NCBI GenBank assembly: GCA_039182965.1 | Contig: JBCDBW010000107.1 | Coordinates: forward strand, 1-15,119 | DNA: 15,119 bases | DNA from: JBCDBW01 sp039182965 | GTDB taxonomy: Bacteria; Verrucomicrobiota; Verrucomicrobiia; Verrucomicrobiales; DEV007 | Direction: 5' to 3' | Shown: one piece after another, positions 1 through 7,716 of the stretch | How the letters are laid out: each line of letters begins with the position of its first letter | How positions within the stretch are numbered: the first letter of the stretch is position 1 | The notes under the pieces: model-generated | The model's input: only the letters and a program-made list of their open reading frames with translations | Told to the model about the DNA's origin: nothing | Database searches by the model: none | Position numbers and translations under genes: made by a program

Positions 1-1343
1 ATAGAATTCCCCAAAATACACATCACGATCCCAAACAGCAATATCGAAACCTCCCGGTCTGTCCCATCGGGCACGCTTAGTATCTTTGCCTGCAGCCACA
101 AAACCCCAATAAATCCAAACACCAATCCAAAAATTAGCGGTACATACCCCACCGCCAATAGTGTGCTGCCAATCAAATCGTGAGACATAACCGCTCCCCC
201 GGTCTCCGTCCTGTCCTCTCTAGCCACCCCAAAAGGCGTCCACATCCTCGAACTCGTTACCAAATTACGAAACCCATACAAACGATCCGAGAATGTCTGA
301 ATCCGAAGCGCCTGAGTTTGAAAAGCCCCTCGCTTCTCAATCTTGCTATCCCACTCCGAAATGTGCTCTAGCATGTAGGTTGCCTTGAAACAAATGAACA
401 GAAACAGCGTGACGCTTACTCCGACGAATATAACTGTCCGCAAAACACTCACAAAAACACGCCGCAAAAACAAAATCGACAATAACAAAACCCAACTAGA
501 GCGATTCACTGCCGCAATTAATCCCCCTAAGTAAACCAGCGAAAAAACAAGCCCCTTGCCTCGTCCATACGGAATTCCAGAATCACGCGCTCGCACAAAC
601 CACGGAATGAGACAAATCACGGTAAACATCGCAGACGTCACCGCGAGAGAATGACTCGAGTTCAGTGTCGAAAACGGTCGCGGCCTCACATCGTGGAGCT
701 CCTTGATCATCATGGTGTATCCCGATGTCAAATATCGCTCCTCCCAATTCGCCAATCCAAAAATCCCCTGATAAATCCCGTATATCGCAACCGGCAAAAA
801 AATGATCGATGCGATCCCTATCAAGCGCAAAAACTGCCGCCGCCCCGGAAAAAAGGTCGGCACCAAAAACAAAAGCGCCGAATACGACGCGGAATTTGCC
901 GCCGCCTGCAAAACGCCCACCATTCCCAATCCTTCCTTGAAGGCATACGCCATAAACACTCCCACAATCATGACAAATATAGAGACAAGCAGTATCTGAA
1001 GCCGATTGATTGAGGTCCTGCCCGTAACGATGCTGAAAATATACGCAATGACCATCCCCACCACGATCATGGGTGCTGTCCCCAGAATGAAAATCAAATC
1101 CATTCCGCCAAATCCGCCTCCAAACACAAGTAACCGCTTGTATAAATCCAAATAGCCACAGCAGAAAATTAACAAATACATCGCCGCTCGCGGCGCCAAT
1201 ACGCCAAAAATCACCCCCAAAATAATGAAATAGCGCGCCGTGCCAGACAGCGGATTCGCGTTCGTCGCGATCGATAGCGATATCCAAATCGCTCCTAGCA
1301 AACCGAGAATCGTAACGACTATGGCTGTGAATTGACGATTCAT
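1..1343 (-). CDS. O-antigen polymerase/ligase-like multi-pass membrane protein (3' end outside window)
   Basis: This frame is open from an ATG at 1343 to the left edge (447 codons, no stop), and a TGA sits directly before the ATG, so the start is firm and only the C-terminus is missing. The product is very hydrophobic, with about ten predicted membrane segments. A larger soluble loop follows the motif RPFSTLNSSHS (residues 222-232), NRSSW occurs at 280-284 and SHDLIG at 387-392. This layout, with a conserved Arg-rich periplasmic loop, resembles Wzy polymerases and O-antigen ligases, including those found beside polysaccharide clusters. Those enzymes join or polymerise lipid-linked glycan units on the periplasmic side. 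The gene is last in the minus-strand cluster seen here, 92 bases after a GT4 glycosyltransferase, and is AT-richer than its neighbours, as wzy genes often are. Polymerase and ligase cannot be told apart from this sequence. Confidence 0.75.
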   Translation of the reverse strand, partial: MNRQFTAIVVTILGLLGAIWISLSIATNANPLSGTARYFIILGVIFGVLAPRAAMYLLIFCCGYLDLYKRLLVFGGGFGGMDLIFILGTAPMIVVGMVIAYIFSIVTGRTSINRLQILLVSIFVMIVGVFMAYAFKEGLGMVGVLQAAANSASYSALLFLVPTFFPGRRQFLRLIGIASIIFLPVAIYGIYQGIFGLANWEERYLTSGYTMMIKELHDVRPRPFSTLNSSHSLAVTSAMFTVICLIPWFVRARDSGIPYGRGKGLVFSLVYLGGLIAAVNRSSWVLLLSILFLRRVFVSVLRTVIFVGVSVTLFLFICFKATYMLEHISEWDSKIEKRGAFQTQALRIQTFSDRLYGFRNLVTSSRMWTPFGVAREDRTETGGAVMSHDLIGSTLLAVGYVPLIFGLVFGFIGVLWLQAKILSVPDGTDREVSILLFGIVMCILGNS

Positions 1344-1435
1344 TCAGACTGCTCAGGATCTAACGGTTCCCTCTGGGGCCCTTAACCTTGCTATCGACGC
1401 CCTGCCGCATCAACAGAAATCAAACCCGCGTGGCA

Positions 1436-2557
1436 TCATTTTCCCGCCGTCCCGCCACGCGCCAGACTTCGATACGTCTCCATCAGTCCGTCGAAATGCC
1501 TGTCCCACGTGAATCTTTCCGCCCACGCCCGTCCCGCGTCCCCGCGACCGCCCTCATCCCGTATCGCTTCCATAACCCGGACCGCTGCCTCCTCACTATC
1601 ATCCACATCAAAGTAAAACGCCACATCTCCACCCACCTCGGGAAGGCTCGCTTCCCGACTGCAAACCACGCGACACCCGCACTGCATCGCTTCGATCACG
1701 GGGATACCAAACCCCTCCAATCGCGATGGAAAAAACAAGATGTCGCTGTTTTCGTAGACCCACTTTAACAAGCCGTCGGAGATCAATCCTAGCTCGATCA
1801 CACCTTCTTGCCCCACCTCCACCCGTAGCTCTTCCCGCAAACCTTCCGGAAATACTGCGCCCACCTTGATTACCGCACACTCCACTCCCCGCTCTCTCAG
1901 TCTTCTACACACGGTCGGAAGTATCCCGAGGTTCTTCCGCGCTAAGTTACTGCCAACAGCCAATAAGCGCACGATTCCGCCCCTGCCCAATTTTTCTATC
2001 CGTTCCGCCACTTCACCCCTCGGTCGCTCGGATTCCACCAACTCAAATGCCGTCCCGTTGGGCACGACTACAATCCGCTCAGGCGATACTCCCATCAGCT
2101 TAATGACCTCGCCTCGCGTAAATTTCGACACCGCCACAATCCGGTCTGCGCGTTTTAACCATTCCATCCGCCGCCGAAATCGCGACACCTGACTCGGCGT
2201 CAATCCACTTTCGTCCCTCAAAGGAATCAAATCATGCACCGTCACCACCAACGGATCACCTCGCCTCAATCCCTTCGCCAAATGAACATAACTGTGATCC
2301 AGAATATGATAAATCCCCCCCTCATCACCCGCTCGCGACGCCAGACGCGGATACAACAAATAATTCCGAAGCGCCCGATACAAACGCGATGCCCTCTCAA
2401 TGGGATAAGCTGGCTCGCCCAACGGCGACGAAATCCATTCTTCACCTCCACGCTCTTTCACCACGCGCCATAACTCCAGCCAATAACGCTGCATGCTCAC
2501 CGATCCCTCCGCAGGATCGGCTGGTAGCCACGTCACGGATAAGTTCGAGGTCCCCAT
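1436..2557 (-). CDS. Glycosyltransferase family 4 (GT-B fold)
   Basis: A 373-residue protein of normal length for a GT4 glycosyltransferase. These enzymes move a sugar from a nucleotide donor onto a lipid-linked glycan at the cytoplasmic face. The donor-binding half has VGSNLARKN (residues 201-209) and the E-x7-E signature within RLEGFGIPVIEAM (E281 and E289). SLPEVGGD follows at 304-311 (motif S/G-x-PEVxGD), typical of the family's C-terminus. The N-terminal half carries HDLIPL at 108-113, common in mannosyl- and rhamnosyl-transferase-like members. No membrane segments are evident. The ATG at 2557 lies 6 bases after the stop of the preceding GT4 gene, with only a weak AGG upstream, which suggests translational coupling. 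Donor and acceptor cannot be read from sequence. Confidence 0.9.
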   Translation of the reverse strand: MGTSNLSVTWLPADPAEGSVSMQRYWLELWRVVKERGGEEWISSPLGEPAYPIERASRLYRALRNYLLYPRLASRAGDEGGIYHILDHSYVHLAKGLRRGDPLVVTVHDLIPLRDESGLTPSQVSRFRRRMEWLKRADRIVAVSKFTRGEVIKLMGVSPERIVVVPNGTAFELVESERPRGEVAERIEKLGRGGIVRLLAVGSNLARKNLGILPTVCRRLRERGVECAVIKVGAVFPEGLREELRVEVGQEGVIELGLISDGLLKWVYENSDILFFPSRLEGFGIPVIEAMQCGCRVVCSREASLPEVGGDVAFYFDVDDSEEAAVRVMEAIRDEGGRGDAGRAWAERFTWDRHFDGLMETYRSLARGGTAGK

Positions 2558-2563
2558 ATTTGC

Positions 2564-3679
2564 CTAATCCAAAAGACGTCCGTACAAATCCACGATCTCC
2601 CCCGCCCGGCGCTCCCAGCTAAACTCCCTCCGCGCCCGCGCCGCCGCCGCCAAACCAAATTGCAATCTAAGTTCAGGATCACAAATCAGCCTTCTCAAAT
2701 GAGCCAACATGGCGGCGTCATCTCCAAAGCTGGCAAACAATGTGGTCACTCCCTCCTTCGCCACTTCCGGCAAGGACCCGACACGATAACAAACCGTCGG
2801 CAGCCCGCTCGCCATGCCCTCAGCAACCACGTTTCCAAAACTCTCCGCTTGAGACGCAGATACCATGATGTCACTCCGTCGGTATATTTCCGCCACGCGC
2901 GCATGCGGGACGCTCCCGTGAAAGCGAACACCGGCCAGCCCGAGATCTCGCACCATCGCCTCACATGCCTCCCTCTTGTTCCCATCCCCCAATATATCCA
3001 ATTCCAGCATGGGATACTCCCCCTTCAATCGCTGATACCACATGATCACTCGATCGATGTGCAAATCGCGCGCAATTCTTCCCGCAGTCACAATCCTTAC
3101 CGCCGTCGTCGCCTCCCGATCGTCCCCGGGATAAAAAAGGTCATGCGCTATCCCGTTATATGCGTAACTCGATCGATTCTCCGGAATGTCATAATAACGC
3201 CGGCACCGGCCCAACGCGTCCTGACTCGGGACCAACACATGCGCCGCCAAATGGGCCGTCCGCCGGTCTTCCATTCCCAGTTTCAAAGAATGCCATTCCT
3301 TGAAATACGGCGGACGCAGCTTGTGAACCAACTTGGACGGATAACATGTTGGAGACCGCACCTCATAAATCGATGGAATCCCCAGCAATTTCGCCTCCTT
3401 CAAACCGACCGCGGCAGTCCATCGAAAGGAATGGAGCAAATCCGGACTTCGATCCCTCACGAGCCCGCCCAACTCCGAAACCTCGCGCATTCCCACAATC
3501 GGCACAGCCCCGGCCTCGGCCTTCTCCTCCTCCCCTTCGCCTACAAACACACAAGTGACATCCACTCCCGATTCATACAGTGCCCTCGCCGTGCTCCAAA
3601 TCGCCAATGCCCCCCCGCCCTGCCGGTGTCGCCCCGGTCCGTAATGAGTATAAAAAAGTACCTGTGGCCCTCTCGTCAT
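2564..3679 (-). CDS. Glycosyltransferase family 4 (GT-B fold)
   Basis: A 371-residue GT4-type glycosyltransferase. The N-terminal acceptor domain begins with the beta strand QVLFYTHYGPGRHRQGGGA, whose glycine-rich loop is typical of the fold. The C-terminal donor domain has the beta strand RIVTAGRIARDLHIDR (195-210) and LDILGDG (227-233). The E-x7-E signature lies in QAESFGNVVAEGMASG (E279 and E287). It ends in the usual FSWERRAGEIVDLYGRLL helix. It most likely adds one sugar of the repeat unit in the cytoplasm. The ATG overlaps, as ATGA, the final stop of the decayed methyltransferase upstream, which shows that the remnant once was a coupled partner. The sugar donor is unknown. Confidence 0.9.
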   Translation of the reverse strand: MTRGPQVLFYTHYGPGRHRQGGGALAIWSTARALYESGVDVTCVFVGEGEEEKAEAGAVPIVGMREVSELGGLVRDRSPDLLHSFRWTAAVGLKEAKLLGIPSIYEVRSPTCYPSKLVHKLRPPYFKEWHSLKLGMEDRRTAHLAAHVLVPSQDALGRCRRYYDIPENRSSYAYNGIAHDLFYPGDDREATTAVRIVTAGRIARDLHIDRVIMWYQRLKGEYPMLELDILGDGNKREACEAMVRDLGLAGVRFHGSVPHARVAEIYRRSDIMVSASQAESFGNVVAEGMASGLPTVCYRVGSLPEVAKEGVTTLFASFGDDAAMLAHLRRLICDPELRLQFGLAAAARARREFSWERRAGEIVDLYGRLLD

Positions 3680-4249
3680 CCTTCTTTGCCCAATTTATAC
3701 TGGGCCCACAACCACCCCTTACTGCGATGTCGGTTCTCCGCCACCAATATACGCCGATCCTCTAAACTCACTCCATCAAACTCACGACAGGAAAAGTGCG
3801 CAGCCTTGCCCACCGTCCCCTATACGCAAATCTCCGTGACCAAGTCATTCCGCGCGAGCACCTCCCGCACCCGGTTGCCCATCGCCGGATCGTCGCCGTC
3901 ATGGGTTTCGATTAAAATGTCGAAGGACCCCAACACGTCCATCGCCTCTCCCGTGATCAAGTCATCCTCTACTCCTTCACAGCCACAAATCAATAACCCG
4001 CGACCGGCCGCTTCAAAACTCTTAAAGTCCTCCACCTCGCACTTCCCGCGAATCTTCAGCCGATCCCCACCCGTTCGCCTGGGCCATCGCCCGGCACGCC
4101 GCTTGCGCTGCCTCGGAAATATTATACGCCTTCACTCGCGCTTTCGGCGCCGTGAGCGCCACTCCCACCGCGTAATACCCCTCCGCACATACCACATCAA
4201 CGATCAGGCGTATCCCCGCGCCGCCCCCAATTATTTGATCGCAAACCCG
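3676..4249 (-). pseudogene. Decayed SAM-dependent methyltransferase remnant (frameshift plus nonsense codon)
   Basis: The 570 bases between the aminotransferase and the GT4 gene contain no intact gene, but translated fragments join into one protein. Just after the aminotransferase stop, in the same frame, runs VDVVCAEGYYAVGVA, a methyltransferase motif I whose usual glycine (VDVGCAEGYYAVG) is valine. It continues to about 4060. There one extra base (or two missing) moves the frame to LKIRGKCEVEDFKSF, then LLICGCEGVEDDLITGEAMDVL and ILIETHD. An in-frame TAG at 3820-3822 interrupts it, but the same frame continues through ENRHRSKGWLWAQYKLGKEG to a TGA at 3676-3678. That TGA overlaps the next gene's ATG (ATGA). 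The WLWA ending and the order of motifs fit a family of cytoplasmic SAM-dependent methyltransferases found in glycan clusters. The N-terminal part is missing. Sequencing error is the alternative to real decay. Confidence 0.7.
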
Positions 4250-5344
4250 TCAAACCGCCAAAGCTCCGCATACGCGACGAATCTCTTCATCACTCAAATA
4301 TGGACTCATCGGTAAACTCAAACATAGCGACGCCACACTCTCAGTCACCGGAAAATCCCCCACACCATAGCCCAGCGACGCGAATACCGGCTGCAAATGT
4401 AACGGCACCGCGTAATAGCTAACCGCGGGAATATCTTCCTTCGCAAGCGTCTCCCGCAACGAATCACGATCCTCCGACAAAATCGTATACTGCGCGTAAA
4501 CCGACGTATTGCCCTCCCCAACAAACGGCGTCTCAATCTCGCCCGCCAATAACCCTATCTCCTCCGAATAACACTTCGCCACCTCCTCCCGACTTGCGAT
4601 CTCATCATCAAAAATATCCAGCTTCGCCAACACCACCGCCGCCTGCAAAGTGTCCAAACGACCGTTCAATCCCAACACCGAATGATCATGCCCCGCCGCC
4701 TGGCCATGATTCCGAATCCGCCGCATAGCTTGCGCCAAATCATCGTCCTCGGTGAACAACGCCCCCCCGTCCCCGTACCCCCCCAACGGTTTCGAAGGAA
4801 AAAACGAAGTACTCCCGATCGTCGATAACCCGCAAGAACGCTTTCCTTGATGCGTCGCCCCAAAACACTGCGCCGCATCCTCGATCACCGGTATCCCCCC
4901 ATTCCGTTCCGCTATCTCATTGATCGCCGTCATGTCCGCACACTGCCCGTATATCCCCACCGGCATGATCGCCTTCGTCTTTTCAGTGATCGCCGACTCC
5001 AATCGACTCGCGTCCATATTCCAAGTTCGCTCATCAATATCCACAAACACCGGCGTCGCCCCCAACAACACAACCATCTCCGCCGTCGATATCCACGTAT
5101 ACGGAACCGTGATCACCTCGTCCCCCCGCCCAATCCCCAACGCCATCATGGCAATCAACAACGCATCCGTCCCACTCGAAACCCCAAGGCAATGGCGCAC
5201 CCCAACATACGCCGCCAACCGCCCCTCCAATTCCCCAACCTCCGGCCCCAAAATATATCGCCCATGCTCCAACACCCCCGCAATTCGCTCATCCAACGCC
5301 TCACGAATCCGCGCCTGCTGCGATTTTAAATCAATAAATTCCAT
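4250..5344 (-). CDS. DegT/DnrJ/EryC1/StrS sugar aminotransferase, WbpE-like
   Basis: A PLP-dependent aminotransferase that puts an amino group on a keto-sugar nucleotide. From memory it resembles Pseudomonas WbpE, which makes UDP-2-acetamido-3-amino-glucuronate. Shared blocks are EFIDLKSQQARI at the start, GRYILGPEV, SSGTDAL (phosphate-binding), IPVIEDAAQCFGA (Asp/Gln contacting the PLP ring), TSFFPSKPLGGYGDGGA with the Schiff-base lysine at K185, and SVYAQYT. A start at TTG 5353 is possible, but I chose the ATG at 5344. It gives the MEFIDLK start usual in the family, a 364-residue length, and the lysine at the number I recall for WbpE. The ATG lies 5 bases after the stop of the preceding open frame, so coupling is likely. 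The partner genes of the UDP-GlcNAc3NAcA route (wbpA, B, D, I) are not in the window, so the exact sugar is inferred. Confidence 0.92.
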   Translation of the reverse strand: MEFIDLKSQQARIREALDERIAGVLEHGRYILGPEVGELEGRLAAYVGVRHCLGVSSGTDALLIAMMALGIGRGDEVITVPYTWISTAEMVVLLGATPVFVDIDERTWNMDASRLESAITEKTKAIMPVGIYGQCADMTAINEIAERNGGIPVIEDAAQCFGATHQGKRSCGLSTIGSTSFFPSKPLGGYGDGGALFTEDDDLAQAMRRIRNHGQAAGHDHSVLGLNGRLDTLQAAVVLAKLDIFDDEIASREEVAKCYSEEIGLLAGEIETPFVGEGNTSVYAQYTILSEDRDSLRETLAKEDIPAVSYYAVPLHLQPVFASLGYGVGDFPVTESVASLCLSLPMSPYLSDEEIRRVCGALAV

Positions 5345-5349
5345 GCCTT

Positions 5350-5877
5350 TCAAAAGACCGCGTCCACCCCGCGATGCGGCGGCGTCAACTCATACACCGA
5401 AAACCCGTCCGAGTCATGAACCAGCGTCACTCCATCCTGCTCCGTCAGCCACAACATGTCCTCCGGTTCCCTCGAATGCCGCTTCACGCGGTTTCGCACC
5501 TTCTCATACCACGCCTCGACGGACGGACGCTTCGTCACCAAAAGCCACTTCGATGTCTCCAAGGCCCGCTCTCTTTCCTCCTCCCCCATCCCGGGAGACC
5601 AAATCCACACCCGATGCCCGCTGTAATACGAATAAGCCGGAACATGCCCGTACCCCACCGTGTAATCACTGTGATTCGATTTCACCATGACCAGCTCGCC
5701 TTCCGACACATGCTCCCCCAACCAACTCGCCGCCTCCAAGACCAGCCGGTCCTGGCGAAGCAAATACGCCGCCCCAGCCCCCGCAAACGTCACCATCACA
5801 ATCACCAACGCCGCCTCCGGACCCCACCCCCGCCAAATTCTCGAACTTGAATACCTCCCGCGAAAAAATCCCATCAC
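5350..5877 (-). CDS. C-terminal part of a split GT39-like membrane glycosyltransferase
   Basis: 175 codons beginning with GTG 5877 (or ATG 5874), with one membrane segment at about residues 21-40 (ALVIVMVTFAGAGAAYLL). The rest is a soluble domain, WLGEHVSEGELVMVKSNHSD followed by WIWSPG and KWLLVTKRP. That design is the usual C-terminus of PMT/ArnT-type (GT39-like) enzymes, whose last helix is followed by a periplasmic domain. The frame is exactly that of the preceding open frame (5887-6933), separated only by TGA and three codons (GTT CCG TCG). No Shine-Dalgarno precedes the GTG. It is therefore best read as the tail of the same gene, cut by a nonsense codon, rather than an independent gene. 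It may not be translated, or may be made at low level by readthrough or reinitiation. Confidence 0.6.
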   Translation of the reverse strand: MMGFFRGRYSSSRIWRGWGPEAALVIVMVTFAGAGAAYLLRQDRLVLEAASWLGEHVSEGELVMVKSNHSDYTVGYGHVPAYSYYSGHRVWIWSPGMGEEERERALETSKWLLVTKRPSVEAWYEKVRNRVKRHSREPEDMLWLTEQDGVTLVHDSDGFSVYELTPPHRGVDAVF

Positions 5878-5886
5878 CGACGGAAC

Positions 5887-6933
5887 TCACATCCCAAACA
5901 ACATCGCCAGCGGCGCCAACGCCGGCAGATTATAATACGCATGCCCCATCGCCGTTCGCGGCCCCCATATCACGTAAAATACCAAGGTCCCCAGACACCA
6001 CAAAAACGGCATCCCTCCCCAATCACGCGACCGCAATACCCGGACAAAACCAGCCACCACAAACGGCACTCCCACAATCGTCACAAGAAACGCCCCGAAA
6101 TACGCGCCCACTTTTACCCAGCTGTGCACGCTCACCAGCGCGGAAAACTGCGTCGTGAACGCCTTCAAAATATTCGAAGCTGTCCATTCAGGGAACGCCG
6201 CGGCATTCACACTGTCCACATAGCCACCCCACAGTTTCAGAGACAATAGCGTACCAATGGCAAATAACCAATACCGCACCCTTAACGCCGCCCGCCACCC
6301 TTCCCGTCCCCACAACAATATCCCGAATATCAAATAATAGTGAGACATCGTCGGCAGCTTCACACACACACCAATCCCTCCGATCAAAAATAGTCCCACT
6401 AGCCTCGCCCCCGTCGGCCGATCCAAATAACAAAGCGCCGTCAGCAAGAAACCCAACCCGCAGACCTGCACCAGCATCTCCGGCTGAAACGCGATCCCCA
6501 ACTCGATCGACAACGGCGCAATCACATACAGCAACGCCGCCCACCGCAACTCCGCCTCCGACAGAATCCGCCGGAATATCGCCATCGCCAGAAAATACGA
6601 AACCACCCACAGACCGAGCGACACCAACCGCCCCCCCATGTCCAAATCCCCCGTCACCATCCCCAAGCCCGCCGCCAGGTAGCTGTAGACCGGCAGCTCC
6701 AGCACCAGCTTCGCCTCCAGGTCCCCTCGCCAACTCGCCACCCCATAGGGCGGCCAAAACCCCCTCTCCATTAAACTCTTCGACCCGTCAGCCGTCTGCG
6801 TCTGCCGCAACCAATTGTAGTCTTCCAGAAGCGGCAAACCAATCCACACCACCCGAATGAAAATTCCAACCGCCGCCAGTATCAGCAGATACCGACTCAC
6901 AGACACACCGGACCTATCCCCTTCCTGGGTCAT
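5887..6933 (-). CDS. GT39/PMT-like membrane glycosyltransferase, N-terminal part ended by in-frame TGA
   Basis: 348 codons of a polytopic membrane protein with about eight predicted helices, the first at residues 15-33. Just after helix 1 comes LPLLEDYNWLRQTQTADGSKSL, which resembles the acidic Asp/His-Trp-Arg-Gln loop of PMT/ArnT-type glycosyltransferases. These enzymes transfer sugars from polyprenyl phosphate donors in the periplasm. A basic/amphipathic stretch, EWTASNILKAFTTQFSALVS, follows at about 240-260. The last residues, HAYYNLPALAPLAMLFGM, sit where family members continue into their final helices, but here TGA intervenes at 5887-5889 and the same frame resumes immediately. Full length would be about 527 residues, normal for the family, against 348 here. 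The start ATG at 6933 has GGAAGAGGAG immediately upstream. The gene follows the GT2 stop by 21 bases and may be inactive. Confidence 0.75.
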   Translation of the reverse strand: MTQEGDRSGVSVSRYLLILAAVGIFIRVVWIGLPLLEDYNWLRQTQTADGSKSLMERGFWPPYGVASWRGDLEAKLVLELPVYSYLAAGLGMVTGDLDMGGRLVSLGLWVVSYFLAMAIFRRILSEAELRWAALLYVIAPLSIELGIAFQPEMLVQVCGLGFLLTALCYLDRPTGARLVGLFLIGGIGVCVKLPTMSHYYLIFGILLWGREGWRAALRVRYWLFAIGTLLSLKLWGGYVDSVNAAAFPEWTASNILKAFTTQFSALVSVHSWVKVGAYFGAFLVTIVGVPFVVAGFVRVLRSRDWGGMPFLWCLGTLVFYVIWGPRTAMGHAYYNLPALAPLAMLFGM

Positions 6934-6954
6934 CTCCTCTTCCCGCCCCAGCTT

Positions 6955-7716
6955 TCAATCACTCCTCGGCCGTCGGTAATCACCCCGCGCAAAGTACTTC
7001 TCCAACCACACATACAAAACGATAAACAAATACCGGCTCCCCATCTCCTTGATCTTTAACTTCGCCACCCCCGCCTGCCGGTTGCGCCACGATATCGGCA
7101 CCACCTCCCAATTGTATCCCCGCACAATCGCCTTCAACGGCAACTCGACCGTCAAATTGAAATGCGGCGACAAAAACGGCCGACACCCCTCGATCACTTC
7201 CGCTCGGTATGCTTTGAACGCATTCGTCGTGTCGTTCAGCTTGATGTTGAACAACACTTTGATGAACAAATTTGCCATTCGATTCACCACCAGCTTCATC
7301 GGAGGATAGTCGATCGTCTTCCCCCCGCGCACAAAACGGCTCCCAAACACACAATCCACGCCCCCCTTCAATCCCTCCCAGTACTTGACCGCGTCCTCGG
7401 GATCATCCGAATCATCCGCCATCATGATCACCACCGCGTCCCCCTTCATCGCATCCAACCCGCATATAATCGCACGCCCAAATCCGTAATCCCCTTCGTT
7501 CGTGACCGGCCGCAAAGTCGGCACCACTTCCGCCATCTCAGCCAAAACCCGGGCCGTCCCGTCCGTGCTCCCGTCGTCCACCACAATGATCTCATGCGGC
7601 ACGCCCGCCTCCTTGAACACACCATACAACCCCTCCACCATCTTGCGCACGCCCCCCTCCTCGTCCCGCGCCGGTATCACCACGGAAAAAAGCTCCATCG
7701 CTCCCTTCGAACTCAT
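6955..7716 (-). CDS. Glycosyltransferase family 2, dolichol-phosphate-mannose-synthase-like
   Basis: I chose the ATG at 7716, which gives 253 residues. A longer reading from 8019 covers the preceding methyltransferase in another frame and has no family similarity there. The ATG follows GGAGGAGA, a good Shine-Dalgarno, and overlaps the methyltransferase stop as ATGA. The product has the GT-A fold markers FSVVIPARDEE (10-20), EIIVVDDGSTDGT (42-54), the acidic metal/nucleotide site MMADDSDDPED (98-108) and VFGSRFVRGG (123-132). NLTVELPLKAIVRGYNWEVVPISWRNRQ precedes the C-terminus. This pattern fits DPM1/GtrB-like transferases that load a sugar onto polyprenyl phosphate. The GT39-like enzyme directly downstream would use such a polyprenyl donor, so the two form a plausible functional pair. 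The donor sugar is unknown. Confidence 0.9.
   Translation of the reverse strand: MSSKGAMELFSVVIPARDEEGGVRKMVEGLYGVFKEAGVPHEIIVVDDGSTDGTARVLAEMAEVVPTLRPVTNEGDYGFGRAIICGLDAMKGDAVVIMMADDSDDPEDAVKYWEGLKGGVDCVFGSRFVRGGKTIDYPPMKLVVNRMANLFIKVLFNIKLNDTTNAFKAYRAEVIEGCRPFLSPHFNLTVELPLKAIVRGYNWEVVPISWRNRQAGVAKLKIKEMGSRYLFIVLYVWLEKYFARGDYRRPRSD

Noticed and set aside
583..1287. A 234-codon minus-strand frame
   Set aside because: It lies out of frame within the membrane gene 1-1343, whose reading is hydrophobic, has a firm start and continues to the edge; this frame has a Gly/Asp/Cys-rich, family-less product.
2660..4315. A 551-codon plus-strand frame
   Set aside because: It spans opposite to two minus-strand genes and the remnant, and its Arg/Pro/His-rich product is typical of the complement of GC-rich coding DNA.
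5887..5889. TGA read as selenocysteine or a recoded codon
   Set aside because: TGA ends several intact genes here, and no selenocysteine-type context or downstream hairpin was seen; a nonsense mutation is simpler.
6188..6757. 189-codon Gly/Val/Ala-rich minus-strand frame
   Set aside because: Overlaps the GT39-like gene out of frame and has low-complexity composition.
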